Shown one piece after another: positions 19,754 through 27,931 of a DNA stretch of 64,000 bases (within the stretch, counting starts at the first letter, position 1; each line of letters opens with the position of its first letter). The stretch comes from JBFMHP01 sp040752855. GTDB taxonomy: Bacteria > Pseudomonadota > Gammaproteobacteria > RBG-16-57-12. A program made the position numbers and the translations under genes. The notes below the pieces were generated by a model that saw nothing but the letters and a program-made list of their open reading frames with translations, searched no databases and was not told where the DNA came from. The stretch spans positions 131,444 to 195,443 of the forward strand of contig JBFMHP010000017.1 in assembly GCA_040752855.1 (NCBI GenBank), given 5' to 3'.

Positions 19754-21190
19754 ATGGCAGAAAAATACGATGTCATCGTCATCGGCGCCGGCCCTGCCGG
19801 TTATGTCGCCGCCATCCGCTGCGCCCAGTTGGGCTTGAAAACGGCCTGTGTCGACGACTGGGTCGGCAAGGACAATCAACCCTCGCCCGGCGGCACCTGT
19901 CTCAATGTCGGCTGCATCCCGTCCAAGGCGCTGATCGATTCCTCGGAGCGCTACGCCCAGGCACAGCACGAATTCGCCGCCCACGGCATCGAAATCGGTG
20001 CGCTCAAACTCAATCTGCGCCAGATGCTCGCGCGCAAGGATCAGGTGGTGAAGGAACTCACCTCCGGCGTCGGCGCGCTGTTCGCCGCCCACAAGATCGC
20101 CTTCCACCACGGGCGCGGCAAACTGCTCGCCAACAAGGTCGTCGAGGTGACGCAAGGCAAGAACAAGACCACGCTCAGCGCCGAACACATCATCATCGCC
20201 ACCGGCTCCTCACCCACACCGTTCAAAGACGCGGCCTTCGACGGCAAGCACATCGTCGATTCCACCGGCGCGCTGGAATTCACCAGCGTGCCCAAGCGGC
20301 TGGCCATCATCGGCGTGGGCGTGATCGGGCTGGAGCTGGGCAGCGTGTGGAATCGCCTCGGGTCCGAGGTGTTCATGCTTAAATCGAGCGCGACCTTCCT
20401 GCCCGGTGTCGATCAGCAAATCGCGCAGATCGCCCTGCAACAGTTCACCCGCCAGGGACTCGATATCCGTATGGGCGCGAAGATCACCCGTTGCATGGTC
20501 AAGGGCAAGCAGGTCGAGATCGATTACGAAGATGGCAAAGGCAAGCATCAGGAAAAGGTCGACAAGGTGATCGTCGCCATCGGGCGCTCACCGAATAGCC
20601 AGGGCGTGTTCAGCGCCGACAGCGGCGTCCAGGTCGACAAGCGCGGCTTCATCGAGGTCGATGCGCAATGCCGCACGGCGGTGCCCGGCGTGTACGCCAT
20701 CGGCGATGTGGTGCGCGGGCCGATGCTGGCGCACAAGGGCTCCGAGGAAGGCATGATGGTCGCCGAACTTATCGCCGGACAGCACGCGCACGTCGATCTC
20801 GCCACCGTGCCCGGAGTCATCTACACCCATCCCGAGGTTGCGTGGGTCGGCAAGAGCGAAGAAGAACTGAAAGAACAAGGCACGCCGTACCACGTCGGCA
20901 CCTTCCCCTTCTCCGGCAACGGCCGGGCCCGCGCCATCGGCAGCACCGATGGCATGGTAAAAATCTTGGCACACGCGCAAACCGATCGTATCCTTGGCGT
21001 GCACATCATCGGGCCGCAGGCCTCGGAGCTGATCGCCCAGGGCAAGATCGCCATGGAACTGATGGCTTCAAGCGAGGACCTCGCGCTGACCATGTTCGCG
21101 CATCCGACGCTTTCCGAGGCTCTGCACGAGGCGGCGCTGTCGGTGGGACAGCGCGCGATTCATGCGATGCAGGGCAAGCGGCGGAAGTAG
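19754..21190 (+). CDS. lpdA: Dihydrolipoyl dehydrogenase (E3)
   Basis: FAD enzyme that reoxidises the lipoyl group of SucB. The 478-residue product has the N-terminal FAD motif (VIVIGAGPAGYVAA), the redox disulfide GGTCLNVGCIPSKAL, the NAD-binding GVGVIGLELGSVW, the second FAD motif VYAIGDVVRGPMLAHKG and the C-terminal His-Glu pair in FAHPTLSEALHEA. It is co-directional with sucAB and sucCD. Its TAG stop overlaps the first base of a family A repeat, and its last codons are partly duplicated about 116 bp downstream. Confidence 0.97.
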   Translation: MAEKYDVIVIGAGPAGYVAAIRCAQLGLKTACVDDWVGKDNQPSPGGTCLNVGCIPSKALIDSSERYAQAQHEFAAHGIEIGALKLNLRQMLARKDQVVKELTSGVGALFAAHKIAFHHGRGKLLANKVVEVTQGKNKTTLSAEHIIIATGSSPTPFKDAAFDGKHIVDSTGALEFTSVPKRLAIIGVGVIGLELGSVWNRLGSEVFMLKSSATFLPGVDQQIAQIALQQFTRQGLDIRMGAKITRCMVKGKQVEIDYEDGKGKHQEKVDKVIVAIGRSPNSQGVFSADSGVQVDKRGFIEVDAQCRTAVPGVYAIGDVVRGPMLAHKGSEEGMMVAELIAGQHAHVDLATVPGVIYTHPEVAWVGKSEEELKEQGTPYHVGTFPFSGNGRARAIGSTDGMVKILAHAQTDRILGVHIIGPQASELIAQGKIAMELMASSEDLALTMFAHPTLSEALHEAALSVGQRAIHAMQGKRRK

Positions 21191-21261
21191 TAGGTCGGCA
21201 TAAGCGACAGCGTTGCCGACTCACGCGGTGCCGGGAACGGCTGCGCCTTATCCCGGCCTAC
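21190..21261. repeat. 72-bp dispersed hairpin repeat (family A)
   Basis: Starts GTAGGTCGGCATAAGCG and ends CTTATCCCGGCCTAC; each half folds on itself (GTCGGCA/TTGCCGAC and GCCGGGA/TCCCGGC). It begins within the lpdA stop codon. Close relatives lie at the metH end of the window. Confidence 0.82.
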
Positions 21262-21305
21262 AATGTCTGTCAGTGGTCAGCAATGCAGGGCAAGCAGCGG
21301 AACCC

Positions 21306-21335
21306 GTAGGTCGGCATAAGCGCAGCGTTGCCGAC
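21306..21335. repeat. Half copy of family A repeat
   Basis: GTAGGTCGGCATAAGCGCAG with its paired arm to GCCGAC, 30 bp. It is preceded by a near copy of the last lpdA codons (ATGCAGGGCAAGCAGCGGAA), so it looks like part of a local duplication of 21168-21229. Confidence 0.75.
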
Positions 21336-21340
21336 ATGCG

Positions 21341-21550
21341 CTTTAAATAGAACGTTTCCTCTCCCCGTGGAAGAGGGGACGCGTCGACATAGACAGCGCT
21401 TTAATAGAACGTTCCTTCTCCCTCAGGGAGAAGGACAGGATGAGGGGTAAAATCGAACACATGGATTATATTTACCCCCTCACCCCTACCCTCTCCCTGA
21501 GGGAGAGGGAGTTTTCAGCAAGCCATTACCCTCTCTTCTAAAGGAGAGGG
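21341..21550. repeat. Cluster of CCCTCTCCC/GGGAGAGGG palindromes upstream of sucC
   Basis: Perfect 9-bp stems with TCA or TGA loops at 21414-21434 and 21489-21509, a weaker one at 21529-21550, and two copies of GCTTTAATAGAACGTT-like sequence. The two main stems are themselves arms of a longer inverted repeat (ATGAGGGGTAAA / TTTACCCCCTCA). This is the widespread CTCTCCC-type intergenic repeat. Nothing coding is seen in 21262-21602. Confidence 0.75.
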
Positions 21551-21602
21551 AATAACGACATATAGCTTTGAAAAATACGCACGGCACCCCAAGGAGAACC
21601 GA

Positions 21603-22766
21603 ATGAATCTACACGAATACCAGGCCAAGGCCTTGTGCGCGCACTACGGCGTTACGGTGCCAAACCACCAGGTCGTGACCAATGCCCGCGAGGCGGAGCA
21701 GGCACTCGCTACGCTCGGCGGCGCACGCTGGGTGATCAAGGCGCAAGTCCATGCCGGCGGCCGCGGCAAGGCCGGCGGGGTGAAGATCGCTAACAGCAAG
21801 GACGAGGCGCTCAAGCACATCAACGCCATGCTCGGCACCCGTCTGGTGACTTATCAAACCGACGCCACCGGTCAGCCGGTGCATCAGGTGCTGGTCGAAC
21901 AGCCGTGCGAGATCGCCCGCGAGCTGTATCTCGGCGCGGTGGTCGATCGCGCCTCGCGCCGCGTGGTGTTCATGGCCTCCACCGAAGGTGGTGTGGAGAT
22001 CGAGAAGGTCGCGGCCGAAACCCCCGAAAAGATCCTCAAGACCGCCATCCATCCGCTAGTCGGCCTGCAACCCTATCAGGCGCGCAAGCTGGCCTTTGGT
22101 CTCGGCCTGCAAGGTGAGCAGATAAAGCAGTTCGGCAAGATCCTGAGCGGCCTGGCCCGCCTGTTCGATGACAAGGACCTGAGTCTGCTCGAGATCAACC
22201 CGCTGGTCGTAACCAAAGGCGGCGACCTGCTGTGCCTCGACGCCAAGATCAACATCGACGACAGCGCGCTCTACCGCCATCCCGATCTCCAGGCGCAGCG
22301 CGACATCACTCAGGAAGATGCGCGCGAGGTGCGCGCCAAGGAGTGGGATCTCAACTACATCTCGCTCGACGGCTCGATCGGTTGCATGGTCAACGGCGCG
22401 GGGCTGGCGATGGCGACCATGGACCTGATCAAGCTGCACGGCGGCGATCCGGCCAACTTCCTCGATGTCGGCGGCACCGCCACCAAGGAACGCGTGGCCG
22501 AGGCCTTCAAGATCATCCTCTCCGACACCAAGGTCAAGGGCGTACTGGTCAACATCTTCGGTGGCATCGTGCGTTGCGACATGATCGCCGAGGGCATTGT
22601 TGCGGCCGTGGGCGAGGTCGGGATCAAGATCCCCGTCGTCGTGCGTCTGGAAGGCAATAACGCCGACAAGGGGCGCGAGATTCTGAATAACAGCGGATTG
22701 AACATCATCGCGGCGCAGGGGCTAGATGCATCCGCGCGCAAGATCGTAGAGGTGGTTGGGGCATGA
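21603..22766 (+). CDS. sucC: Succinyl-CoA synthetase beta subunit, ADP-forming
   Basis: Subunit that binds nucleotide and succinate in the substrate-level phosphorylation step of the TCA cycle. 387 residues with the ATP-grasp fold: MNLHEYQAKAL start, KAQVHAGGRGKAGGV, LEINPLVVTKGGDL and NIFGGIVRCDMIAEGI. AAGGAG lies seven nt before the ATG. Its end overlaps the sucD start (ATGA). Confidence 0.97.
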   Translation: MNLHEYQAKALCAHYGVTVPNHQVVTNAREAEQALATLGGARWVIKAQVHAGGRGKAGGVKIANSKDEALKHINAMLGTRLVTYQTDATGQPVHQVLVEQPCEIARELYLGAVVDRASRRVVFMASTEGGVEIEKVAAETPEKILKTAIHPLVGLQPYQARKLAFGLGLQGEQIKQFGKILSGLARLFDDKDLSLLEINPLVVTKGGDLLCLDAKINIDDSALYRHPDLQAQRDITQEDAREVRAKEWDLNYISLDGSIGCMVNGAGLAMATMDLIKLHGGDPANFLDVGGTATKERVAEAFKIILSDTKVKGVLVNIFGGIVRCDMIAEGIVAAVGEVGIKIPVVVRLEGNNADKGREILNNSGLNIIAAQGLDASARKIVEVVGA

Positions 22767-23635
22767 GCATACTGATCGACAAGAACACCAAGGTGATCTG
22801 CCAAGGCTTCACCGGCAAGCAAGGCACCTTCCATTCCGAACAGGCCCTGGCCTACGGCACCAAGATGGTCGGCGGCGTCACCCCCGGCAAGGGCGGCACC
22901 GAGCATCTCGGCCTGCCGGTGTTCGACACCGTGGCCGAGGCGGTCAAGACCACCGGCGCCACCGCGAGCGTGATCTACGTCCCGGCGCCGTTCTGCCAGG
23001 ATGCGGTGCTCGAAGCGGTCGATGCCGGCATCCAATTGATCGTCTGCATCACCGAGGGCATCCCGACCAAGGACATGCTCAAGACCACCATGATCGTCAA
23101 AGAGGCCGGCGCGCGTCTGATCGGCCCGAACTGCCCCGGCATCATCACCCCCGGCGAGTGTAAGATCGGCATCATGCCCGGCCACATCCACAAGCCCGGC
23201 AAGATCGGCATCGTCTCACGCTCCGGCACACTCACCTATGAGGCCGTGGCCCAGACCAGCGCCATTGGTCTCGGCCAGAGCACCTGTGTGGGTATCGGCG
23301 GCGATCCGATCCCCGGCACCACCTTCATCGACTGTCTGGCGCTGTTTGAAAAAGACCCGGGCACCGAGGCCATCCTGATGGTCGGCGAGATCGGCGGCAG
23401 TGCGGAAGAAGAGGCCGCGGCCTTCATCAAGGCCAACGTCACCAAACCCGTGGTGGCCTACATCGCCGGCGTCACCGCCCCCAAGGGCAAGCGCATGGGC
23501 CATGCCGGGGCGATCATCGCCGGCGGCAAGGGCACGGCGGCCGAGAAGTTCGCCGCCCTGGAGGCCGCGGGCGTGCACACCACCCACTCCCCCGCCGAGT
23601 TGGGCGCCACCATGAAGGCGGCCCTGGGCAAATAA
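22763..23635 (+). CDS. sucD: Succinyl-CoA synthetase alpha subunit
   Basis: Binds CoA and carries the phosphohistidine. 290 residues: CQGFTGKQGTFHSEQA (CoA-binding Rossmann motif), GPNCPGIITPGECKIGIMPG, SRSGTLTYEAV, GIGGDPIPGT and the phosphorylated histidine in KRMGHAGAIIAGGKGTA. It overlaps sucC by 4 nt. The 222 bp after it hold a hairpin at 23778-23807 but no U-rich terminator. Confidence 0.97.
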   Translation: MSILIDKNTKVICQGFTGKQGTFHSEQALAYGTKMVGGVTPGKGGTEHLGLPVFDTVAEAVKTTGATASVIYVPAPFCQDAVLEAVDAGIQLIVCITEGIPTKDMLKTTMIVKEAGARLIGPNCPGIITPGECKIGIMPGHIHKPGKIGIVSRSGTLTYEAVAQTSAIGLGQSTCVGIGGDPIPGTTFIDCLALFEKDPGTEAILMVGEIGGSAEEEAAAFIKANVTKPVVAYIAGVTAPKGKRMGHAGAIIAGGKGTAAEKFAALEAAGVHTTHSPAELGATMKAALGK

Positions 23636-23777
23636 CGCGCATGGCTATGGGGAGAAGCGGGTGCTTCTCCCCTTTTTCCCTGCCTCTCCCGATTCCCTCC
23701 TCTCTTACCCCTCGGCCACATCAACCCGCAAAAAAATCGCTGGACACTCTTAAAAGATATTCCTATGATCTGAATGA

Positions 23778-23807
23778 TCCGGGAGCGTCCCTCTCCACGC
23801 TCCCGGA
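23778..23807. promoter_or_regulatory. 11-bp stem hairpin between sucD and a small membrane gene
   Basis: TCCGGGAGCGT and ACGCTCCCGGA pair perfectly around an 8-nt pyrimidine loop. No T-run follows, so it is either a weak terminator or stabiliser for sucCD or an element in the leader of the 37-residue ORF that starts 51 bp later. Confidence 0.4.
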
Positions 23808-23857
23808 CCAAATAAGAACGTTTGGTTTTGTGATTGATTCGAATGAGGAGTTTAGTC

Positions 23858-23971
23858 ATGGCACTTCAAATGCTCTCTTTTGTTGGCACCACAGTCGTTT
23901 TGCTGGTTGTGATTTCACTGCTGGGCGTCCTCTCCAAACCCACAGAGCAAAAAACCGTCCCGCACCACTAA
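23858..23971 (+). CDS. 37-residue single-pass membrane protein
   Basis: Short gene with strong expression signals: GAGGAG seven nt before the ATG and an intrinsic terminator 25 nt after the stop. The product is one hydrophobic helix (residues about 7-26, VGTTVVLLVVISLLGVL) followed by a short charged tail (SKPTEQKTVPHH). Such proteins usually sit in the inner membrane as partners of larger complexes. No homolog is recognised. It lies between sucD and the RegB gene, which makes a respiratory or TCA role conceivable but unproven. Confidence 0.7.
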   Translation: MALQMLSFVGTTVVLLVVISLLGVLSKPTEQKTVPHH

Positions 23972-23996
23972 GCCCAACCATCACTAGTTCCAGAGA

Positions 23997-24020
23997 ACGG
24001 GGCGGTCACGCCCCGTTTTT
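23997..24020 (+). terminator. Intrinsic terminator after the 37-residue ORF
   Basis: 8-bp stem ACGGGGCG/CGCCCCGT with loop GTCA, followed by TTTTT. Confidence 0.88.
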
Positions 24021-24152
24021 GCTTGCAGGAGCAAGCGTCAGCGTGCGATCCGCCGCCTGTGCTGGGATCTCCATCTCAAGATGGCTCCTGCTTCAGACAT
24101 CATGGGCGGCCGGATCAAATGATCCTAACCACCTGACAACGGCGCGTGTATG

Positions 24153-24158
24153 TATAAT
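24153..24158 (+). promoter_or_regulatory. Candidate -10 box of the regBA operon
   Basis: A perfect TATAAT preceded directly by TG, 39 bp before the RegB start. No convincing -35 is seen at 17 bp; CTGACA is 14 bp upstream. Confidence 0.4.
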
Positions 24159-24196
24159 GGGCCCCGCCATTCAGACGTAACGCTCCTAATATTCAG

Positions 24197-25477
24197 ATGC
24201 CACCCCACACTCCCAACAACCAGCGCATCTCGCTTTCGAACGTGAAGCGGCTATTCATGCTGCGCAACGTCACCCTGTTGGCGCTGCTGGCGGCCATGCT
24301 GGTGGTGCAAACCATGCTGGAGATCCCGCTGCCATGGTTACTGATCGCCTTTCCGTTGCTGATATTGGCGCTGATCAATCTCCACACCTGGCGCAGGCTG
24401 CTCACGGCCCAGGAGCTCAGCCGTGCGGAATTCTTCACGCAGATCATCCTCGATACCCTCTGCCTCACCGCCCTGCTCTATTTCACCGGCGGCTCGACCA
24501 ATCCCTTCGTCGTGTTGCTGATGCTGCCGTTGATCATCACCGCCGCCGCGCTCGACGAGCGCTACACCTGGACCATGGCTGCGCTCACCGTGGGAAGTTA
24601 CTCGCTCCTCTCGATGTTCTACTGGCCATTGCAGTTCCATGCCCATCATCACGACGCCGAATTCTCACTCCACCTCACCGGCATGTGGATCGGCTTCGTC
24701 TTCAGCGCCTTGGTGGTGGCGTTTTTCGTGGTGCGCATCAGCGGCAGTTTGCGTCAACGTGATCAACAGCTCGCCCTGGCGCGCGAACAGGCCCTGCGCG
24801 ATGAACGCTTGGTCGCCCTCGGCACATTGGCCGCCGGTACCGCGCACGAACTGGGCACGCCCTTGAGTACCATCGCCATCCTGAGCAAGGAGCTAGAGCA
24901 CGAATACCAGCACGACACCGCGTTGACCGAGAATCTGCGGCTGCTGCGCCAGCAGGTCGATCGCTGCCGAGTGACGTTGAACACGCTTTCAGCCAGCGCA
25001 GGAGAGCTGCGCGCCGAATCCGGCCGGTTGCAAGGCGTGGATCAATTCCTCGACGAGGTCGTGCGCCAATGGCAGGCGATGCGCCCCGGCATCGGCGTCG
25101 ATTATCGCGCCGAGGGCCCGCGGCCGGCACCGCGCATCATCGCCGAACACACCCTCTCCCAAGCCATCATCAACATCCTCAACAACGCCGCCGACGCCTC
25201 GCCGGACAACGTCGAGATCAACGGCCGCTGGACGCCTGTGGCCCTGATGCTGGAGGTCTCCGACCGCGGGCATGGCTTGTCGCCCGAGATCGCCGCCGTC
25301 GCCGGGCACAGCTTCGTCTCGACCAAGGGCTCCCAAGGGCTCGGCCTGGGGCTGTTCATCGCCCACGCCGTCATCAACCGCCTCGGCGGCGAGGTGCGCC
25401 TGTACAATCGTGAAGGCGGCGGGGTGTGCGCCAGCCTGATATTGCCGTTAACCGCCATCAATGAAACCACCAAGTAA
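24197..25477 (+). CDS. regB: Redox-sensing histidine kinase, RegB/PrrB/RoxS type
   Basis: Inner-membrane sensor kinase of 426 residues that tunes gene expression to redox state. Six hydrophobic segments lie in residues 20-180. The quinone-binding heptapeptide of the family, GGxxNPF, is present as GGSTNPF (98-104). The H-box is GTLAAGTAHELGTPLSTI with His217, and the conserved redox-active cysteine of RegB aligns with Cys257 (RCRVTL). The N and G boxes (NILNNAADASP, GLGLGLFIAHAVI) are intact. The response regulator gene follows after 2 nt. In studied species this pair controls respiration, carbon and nitrogen fixation; targets here are unknown. Confidence 0.92.
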   Translation: MPPHTPNNQRISLSNVKRLFMLRNVTLLALLAAMLVVQTMLEIPLPWLLIAFPLLILALINLHTWRRLLTAQELSRAEFFTQIILDTLCLTALLYFTGGSTNPFVVLLMLPLIITAAALDERYTWTMAALTVGSYSLLSMFYWPLQFHAHHHDAEFSLHLTGMWIGFVFSALVVAFFVVRISGSLRQRDQQLALAREQALRDERLVALGTLAAGTAHELGTPLSTIAILSKELEHEYQHDTALTENLRLLRQQVDRCRVTLNTLSASAGELRAESGRLQGVDQFLDEVVRQWQAMRPGIGVDYRAEGPRPAPRIIAEHTLSQAIINILNNAADASPDNVEINGRWTPVALMLEVSDRGHGLSPEIAAVAGHSFVSTKGSQGLGLGLFIAHAVINRLGGEVRLYNREGGGVCASLILPLTAINETTK

Positions 25478-25479
25478 AG

Positions 25480-26025
25480 ATGTCTGATACCGAAAACAAA
25501 CCCACGCTGTTACTGGTCGACGATGATGAGGTCTTCGCCCAAGTGCTGGCCAAGGCGATGCAAAAACGCGGCTTTGAAGTGACTTGCGCGCACAACGTCG
25601 AGGAAGGATTGGCCTGCGCAAATCAGGCCGGCCCGGAATACGCCGTGATCGACCTACGCATGCCGGGCCCCTCGGGACTGACCCTGGTCAAGGCCTTGAA
25701 GGAACTCGATCCGCACACGCGCATCGTTATGCTCACCGGCTACGCCAGCATCAACACCGCCGTGGAGGCGATCAAATTGGGCGCCACGCACTACCTCGCC
25801 AAACCGGTCGACGCCGATGAAGTGCTGGCCGCCCTTCACAAGGATGCAGGCGATCCCGATATCGCCGTCAGCCCCAACCCCATGTCGGTGAATCGCTTGG
25901 AATGGGAACACATTCAGAAAGTCCTCGCCGAGTGCGACGGCAACGTCTCCGAGGCGGCGCGCCGCCTCAACATGCACCGGCGCACCTTGCAACGTAAATT
26001 GCAGAAACGGCCGGCGCCGCGTTAA
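25480..26025 (+). CDS. regA: Response regulator RegA/PrrA/RoxR type
   Basis: 181-residue partner of the upstream kinase. Receiver domain with the acidic pocket (LLVDDDEVF), phospho-acceptor Asp in YAVIDLRMPGPSGL, Thr in MLTGYAS and Lys in YLAKPVDADE. A short linker leads to a Fis-type helix-turn-helix (CDGNVSEAARRLNMHRRTLQ), which in this family is very highly conserved. It is expected to bind DNA as a phosphorylated dimer. Confidence 0.93.
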   Translation: MSDTENKPTLLLVDDDEVFAQVLAKAMQKRGFEVTCAHNVEEGLACANQAGPEYAVIDLRMPGPSGLTLVKALKELDPHTRIVMLTGYASINTAVEAIKLGATHYLAKPVDADEVLAALHKDAGDPDIAVSPNPMSVNRLEWEHIQKVLAECDGNVSEAARRLNMHRRTLQRKLQKRPAPR

Positions 26026-26109
26026 GGTATCAGCGGAAATTAAGGTGGTGGTTTGCCTGCTCCGATAACGTTCTTTTATAGTGAAGCGAACTTGCACGGG
26101 AATCCCGGA

Positions 26110-26859
26110 ATGCCGACTAACTCCAGCGCACGATCAGCCTTGATCCTCGGCCTCGGCGTGGCGCTATTCTTCGCCGCTCACGCTCAGGGCCGGGCGGATG
26201 AGGTCTACAAGTACATCGCCAAAGACGGCGAGGTGGTCTACAGCCAAACCCCGCCGCGCCAGGAGCAGTTGCAGAGCGATGACAGCCTGATACGGCACAC
26301 CATGAAAGAGAAAAGCGCCGCCGCGCCCTCGTTGCGTGTCACCCGCAAGGAAGGATATGACTACTGCGGCCAGCTGCGTTTGCCCGGCCCGGTCAGCGAA
26401 CGCACCGCCGTCCTGCAAAGCCTCCGCCACGACCTTCCCCAGTGGGAACACGCACTTGCCAGCTATCAGGACCGGCTCGATGCCCATCTCGATCGGATCG
26501 CCAGGGCCCGGGCCTCGGGGCGTACGCTTGAAAGCAACGCCAAGGGACCCGGCGAGAGTCACTCGGACATCGTGCGCAAGCTCAATGAATACCGCTGCGC
26601 CATCGATTGGGGCAAAGGCAAACAGGTGGAGCTGGCCGAAACCGGCCCCAATCTGCAAAGGGAGTTCACGCAAACCCGCGCCGACTACGAGCGCCTGCTG
26701 GGCAAGGCCTACCAAGACTGCGGCGCGGAGACCAGCGATCGCGGCGACCCAGATTTCAAGGCCAAGGAATTCGAATGGCACGCCTGCATGCGCAAGTATC
26801 AAAGTGAATTGAAGTCAACCAAGCGCGAACTCGACCGGCTGCAGGGCCTGGCGCAGTGA
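26110..26859 (+). CDS. Exported DUF4124-domain protein
   Basis: 249-residue exported protein. A signal peptide (to about residue 30, AAHAQGRA) precedes a DUF4124 module (DEVYKYIAKDGEVVYSQTPP), then a mainly helical domain with four cysteines (YDYCGQL, EYRCAID, YQDCGAE, EWHACMR) that probably form disulfides. The start at 26110 is chosen because it begins the signal peptide; a longer frame to 26053 adds 19 unlikely residues. DUF4124 proteins are common in gammaproteobacterial envelopes and have no assigned function. Confidence 0.8.
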   Translation: MPTNSSARSALILGLGVALFFAAHAQGRADEVYKYIAKDGEVVYSQTPPRQEQLQSDDSLIRHTMKEKSAAAPSLRVTRKEGYDYCGQLRLPGPVSERTAVLQSLRHDLPQWEHALASYQDRLDAHLDRIARARASGRTLESNAKGPGESHSDIVRKLNEYRCAIDWGKGKQVELAETGPNLQREFTQTRADYERLLGKAYQDCGAETSDRGDPDFKAKEFEWHACMRKYQSELKSTKRELDRLQGLAQ

Positions 26860-26892
26860 GGCTGCCGGCGCCGGGCGTGCCGGTCCAGCCTC
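26858..26892. terminator. Hairpin between convergent genes
   Basis: GAGGCTG-CCGGC pairs with GCCGG-tc-CAGCCTC, spanning both stop codons of the convergent DUF4124 and receiver genes. No U-run, so a bidirectional terminator is only likely. Confidence 0.5.
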
Positions 26893-27454
26893 AATGCAGC
26901 AGCTTGCTCAGCCCCGGCTTGGAGATTCTCGCATCGGCGCGGGTTTGATCGGTCAGGTGTATGAGGCGCTCCACCATCACGGCCGCCATCCGGCGCGATA
27001 TCCACACCTCTCCCATCGCGATGGCATCGATCGCCTTGGCCAGAAACACGCCGCAGGCCTCGTGTTCCAGATACCCCTTAGCCCCGGCGCTCAGTCCATC
27101 CAGGATCACTTCATCCGGCGTTTGCTCCGCCACCAGCAATATCTTCGTGGCAGGATTGCCGATGCGCAGCAGCTGTATCAATGCCACCTGCTCGCCCGCC
27201 TGGGATGCGAAATCCAGCAGCACCACATCGTGCTTGAAATCTCTTAGCAATTGCATGGCGTCGTGCGTCTGCGTCGACTCCGCCACCAGGCGTATTCCCT
27301 GCTGTTCCAGGCTCTTGGCAAGCTTATGGGCGCAATTCACCGAAACCGCCCCGATGGCAATGAGGTCTATCACGCAACACTCCGACGCTGATATCAATGA
27401 GGGCTGTTCGGCTCTTTGCCGAAAACCTACTCTCAGCGTATCGGCGTGCGACAT
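26891..27454 (-). CDS. NarL-type receiver lacking the DNA-binding domain
   Basis: 187-residue protein made of a receiver domain only. Phospho-acceptor-like VVLLDFAS, the ILLVAE strand and the GAKGYLEHEACGVFLAKAIDAIAMGEVWISRRMA linker pattern (in pieces) match NarL/FixJ regulators. The LuxR-type helix-turn-helix that should follow is missing: the frame ends QTRADARISKPGLSKLLH, with only 31 bp to the next gene. The first acidic pocket is poor (VIDLIAIGAV instead of a DD pair), so phosphorylation is doubtful. It could be a decoy or an eroded regulator. Confidence in the fold is good, in function low. Confidence 0.7.
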   Translation of the reverse strand: MSHADTLRVGFRQRAEQPSLISASECCVIDLIAIGAVSVNCAHKLAKSLEQQGIRLVAESTQTHDAMQLLRDFKHDVVLLDFASQAGEQVALIQLLRIGNPATKILLVAEQTPDEVILDGLSAGAKGYLEHEACGVFLAKAIDAIAMGEVWISRRMAAVMVERLIHLTDQTRADARISKPGLSKLLH

Positions 27455-27632
27455 GAGTTCATTAACAACGCGGCTTGATGATTAGCATTTGCTGATAAAA
27501 CGCGGGAGGTGCAACAACCATTCGACATCGCCATGTCGTCCCTGCATTCATGGACTATACTTTACGTTACGGCACTTGAAGCGAAGCCTGTTTAATATTA
27601 TTTTAATATCGTGCCGAAGGGGAGGACATCAC

Positions 27633-27734
27633 ATGAAAGCAATCATGAATAAGATTGTATGGACGGTTTCAGGCATGCTCATCATCGCCATTCTCGCATT
27701 GCAAACCTACGTTGAATATACAAAGAGCCTGTAA
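27633..27734 (+). CDS. 33-residue single-pass membrane protein
   Basis: Small gene with GGAGG seven nt before its ATG. The product has a short basic start (MKAIMNKIVW), one membrane helix (about 9-26, VSGMLIIAILALQTYV) and tail EYTKSL. A 14-bp stem hairpin follows the stop. It stands alone in a 480-bp interval, so it is probably its own transcript. No family is recognised. Nothing else is seen in 27455-27632. Confidence 0.6.
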   Translation: MKAIMNKIVWTVSGMLIIAILALQTYVEYTKSL

Positions 27735-27746
27735 CACGCCTTCATA

Positions 27747-27783
27747 ACAAGCAGGAGCGGCGCGGTCATCCGCTCCTGCTTGT
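27747..27783 (+). terminator. Hairpin after the 33-residue ORF
   Basis: ACAAGCAGGAGCGG pairs perfectly with CCGCTCCTGCTTGT around a 9-nt loop. The stem is long but no T-run follows. Confidence 0.55.
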
Positions 27784-27931
27784 GTCCCCCACGCTAACGA
27801 CATCCGATGCACCGCGCCCGAAGGCCGGACGGACAGACTCGAATACAACCGGTGAGCGTCCGCCTTGCCCTGATCACCCGAAACTGCTCATAATGCCAGG
27901 CATTCCCATCCGACCAGTGGAGTTGAAGTCA

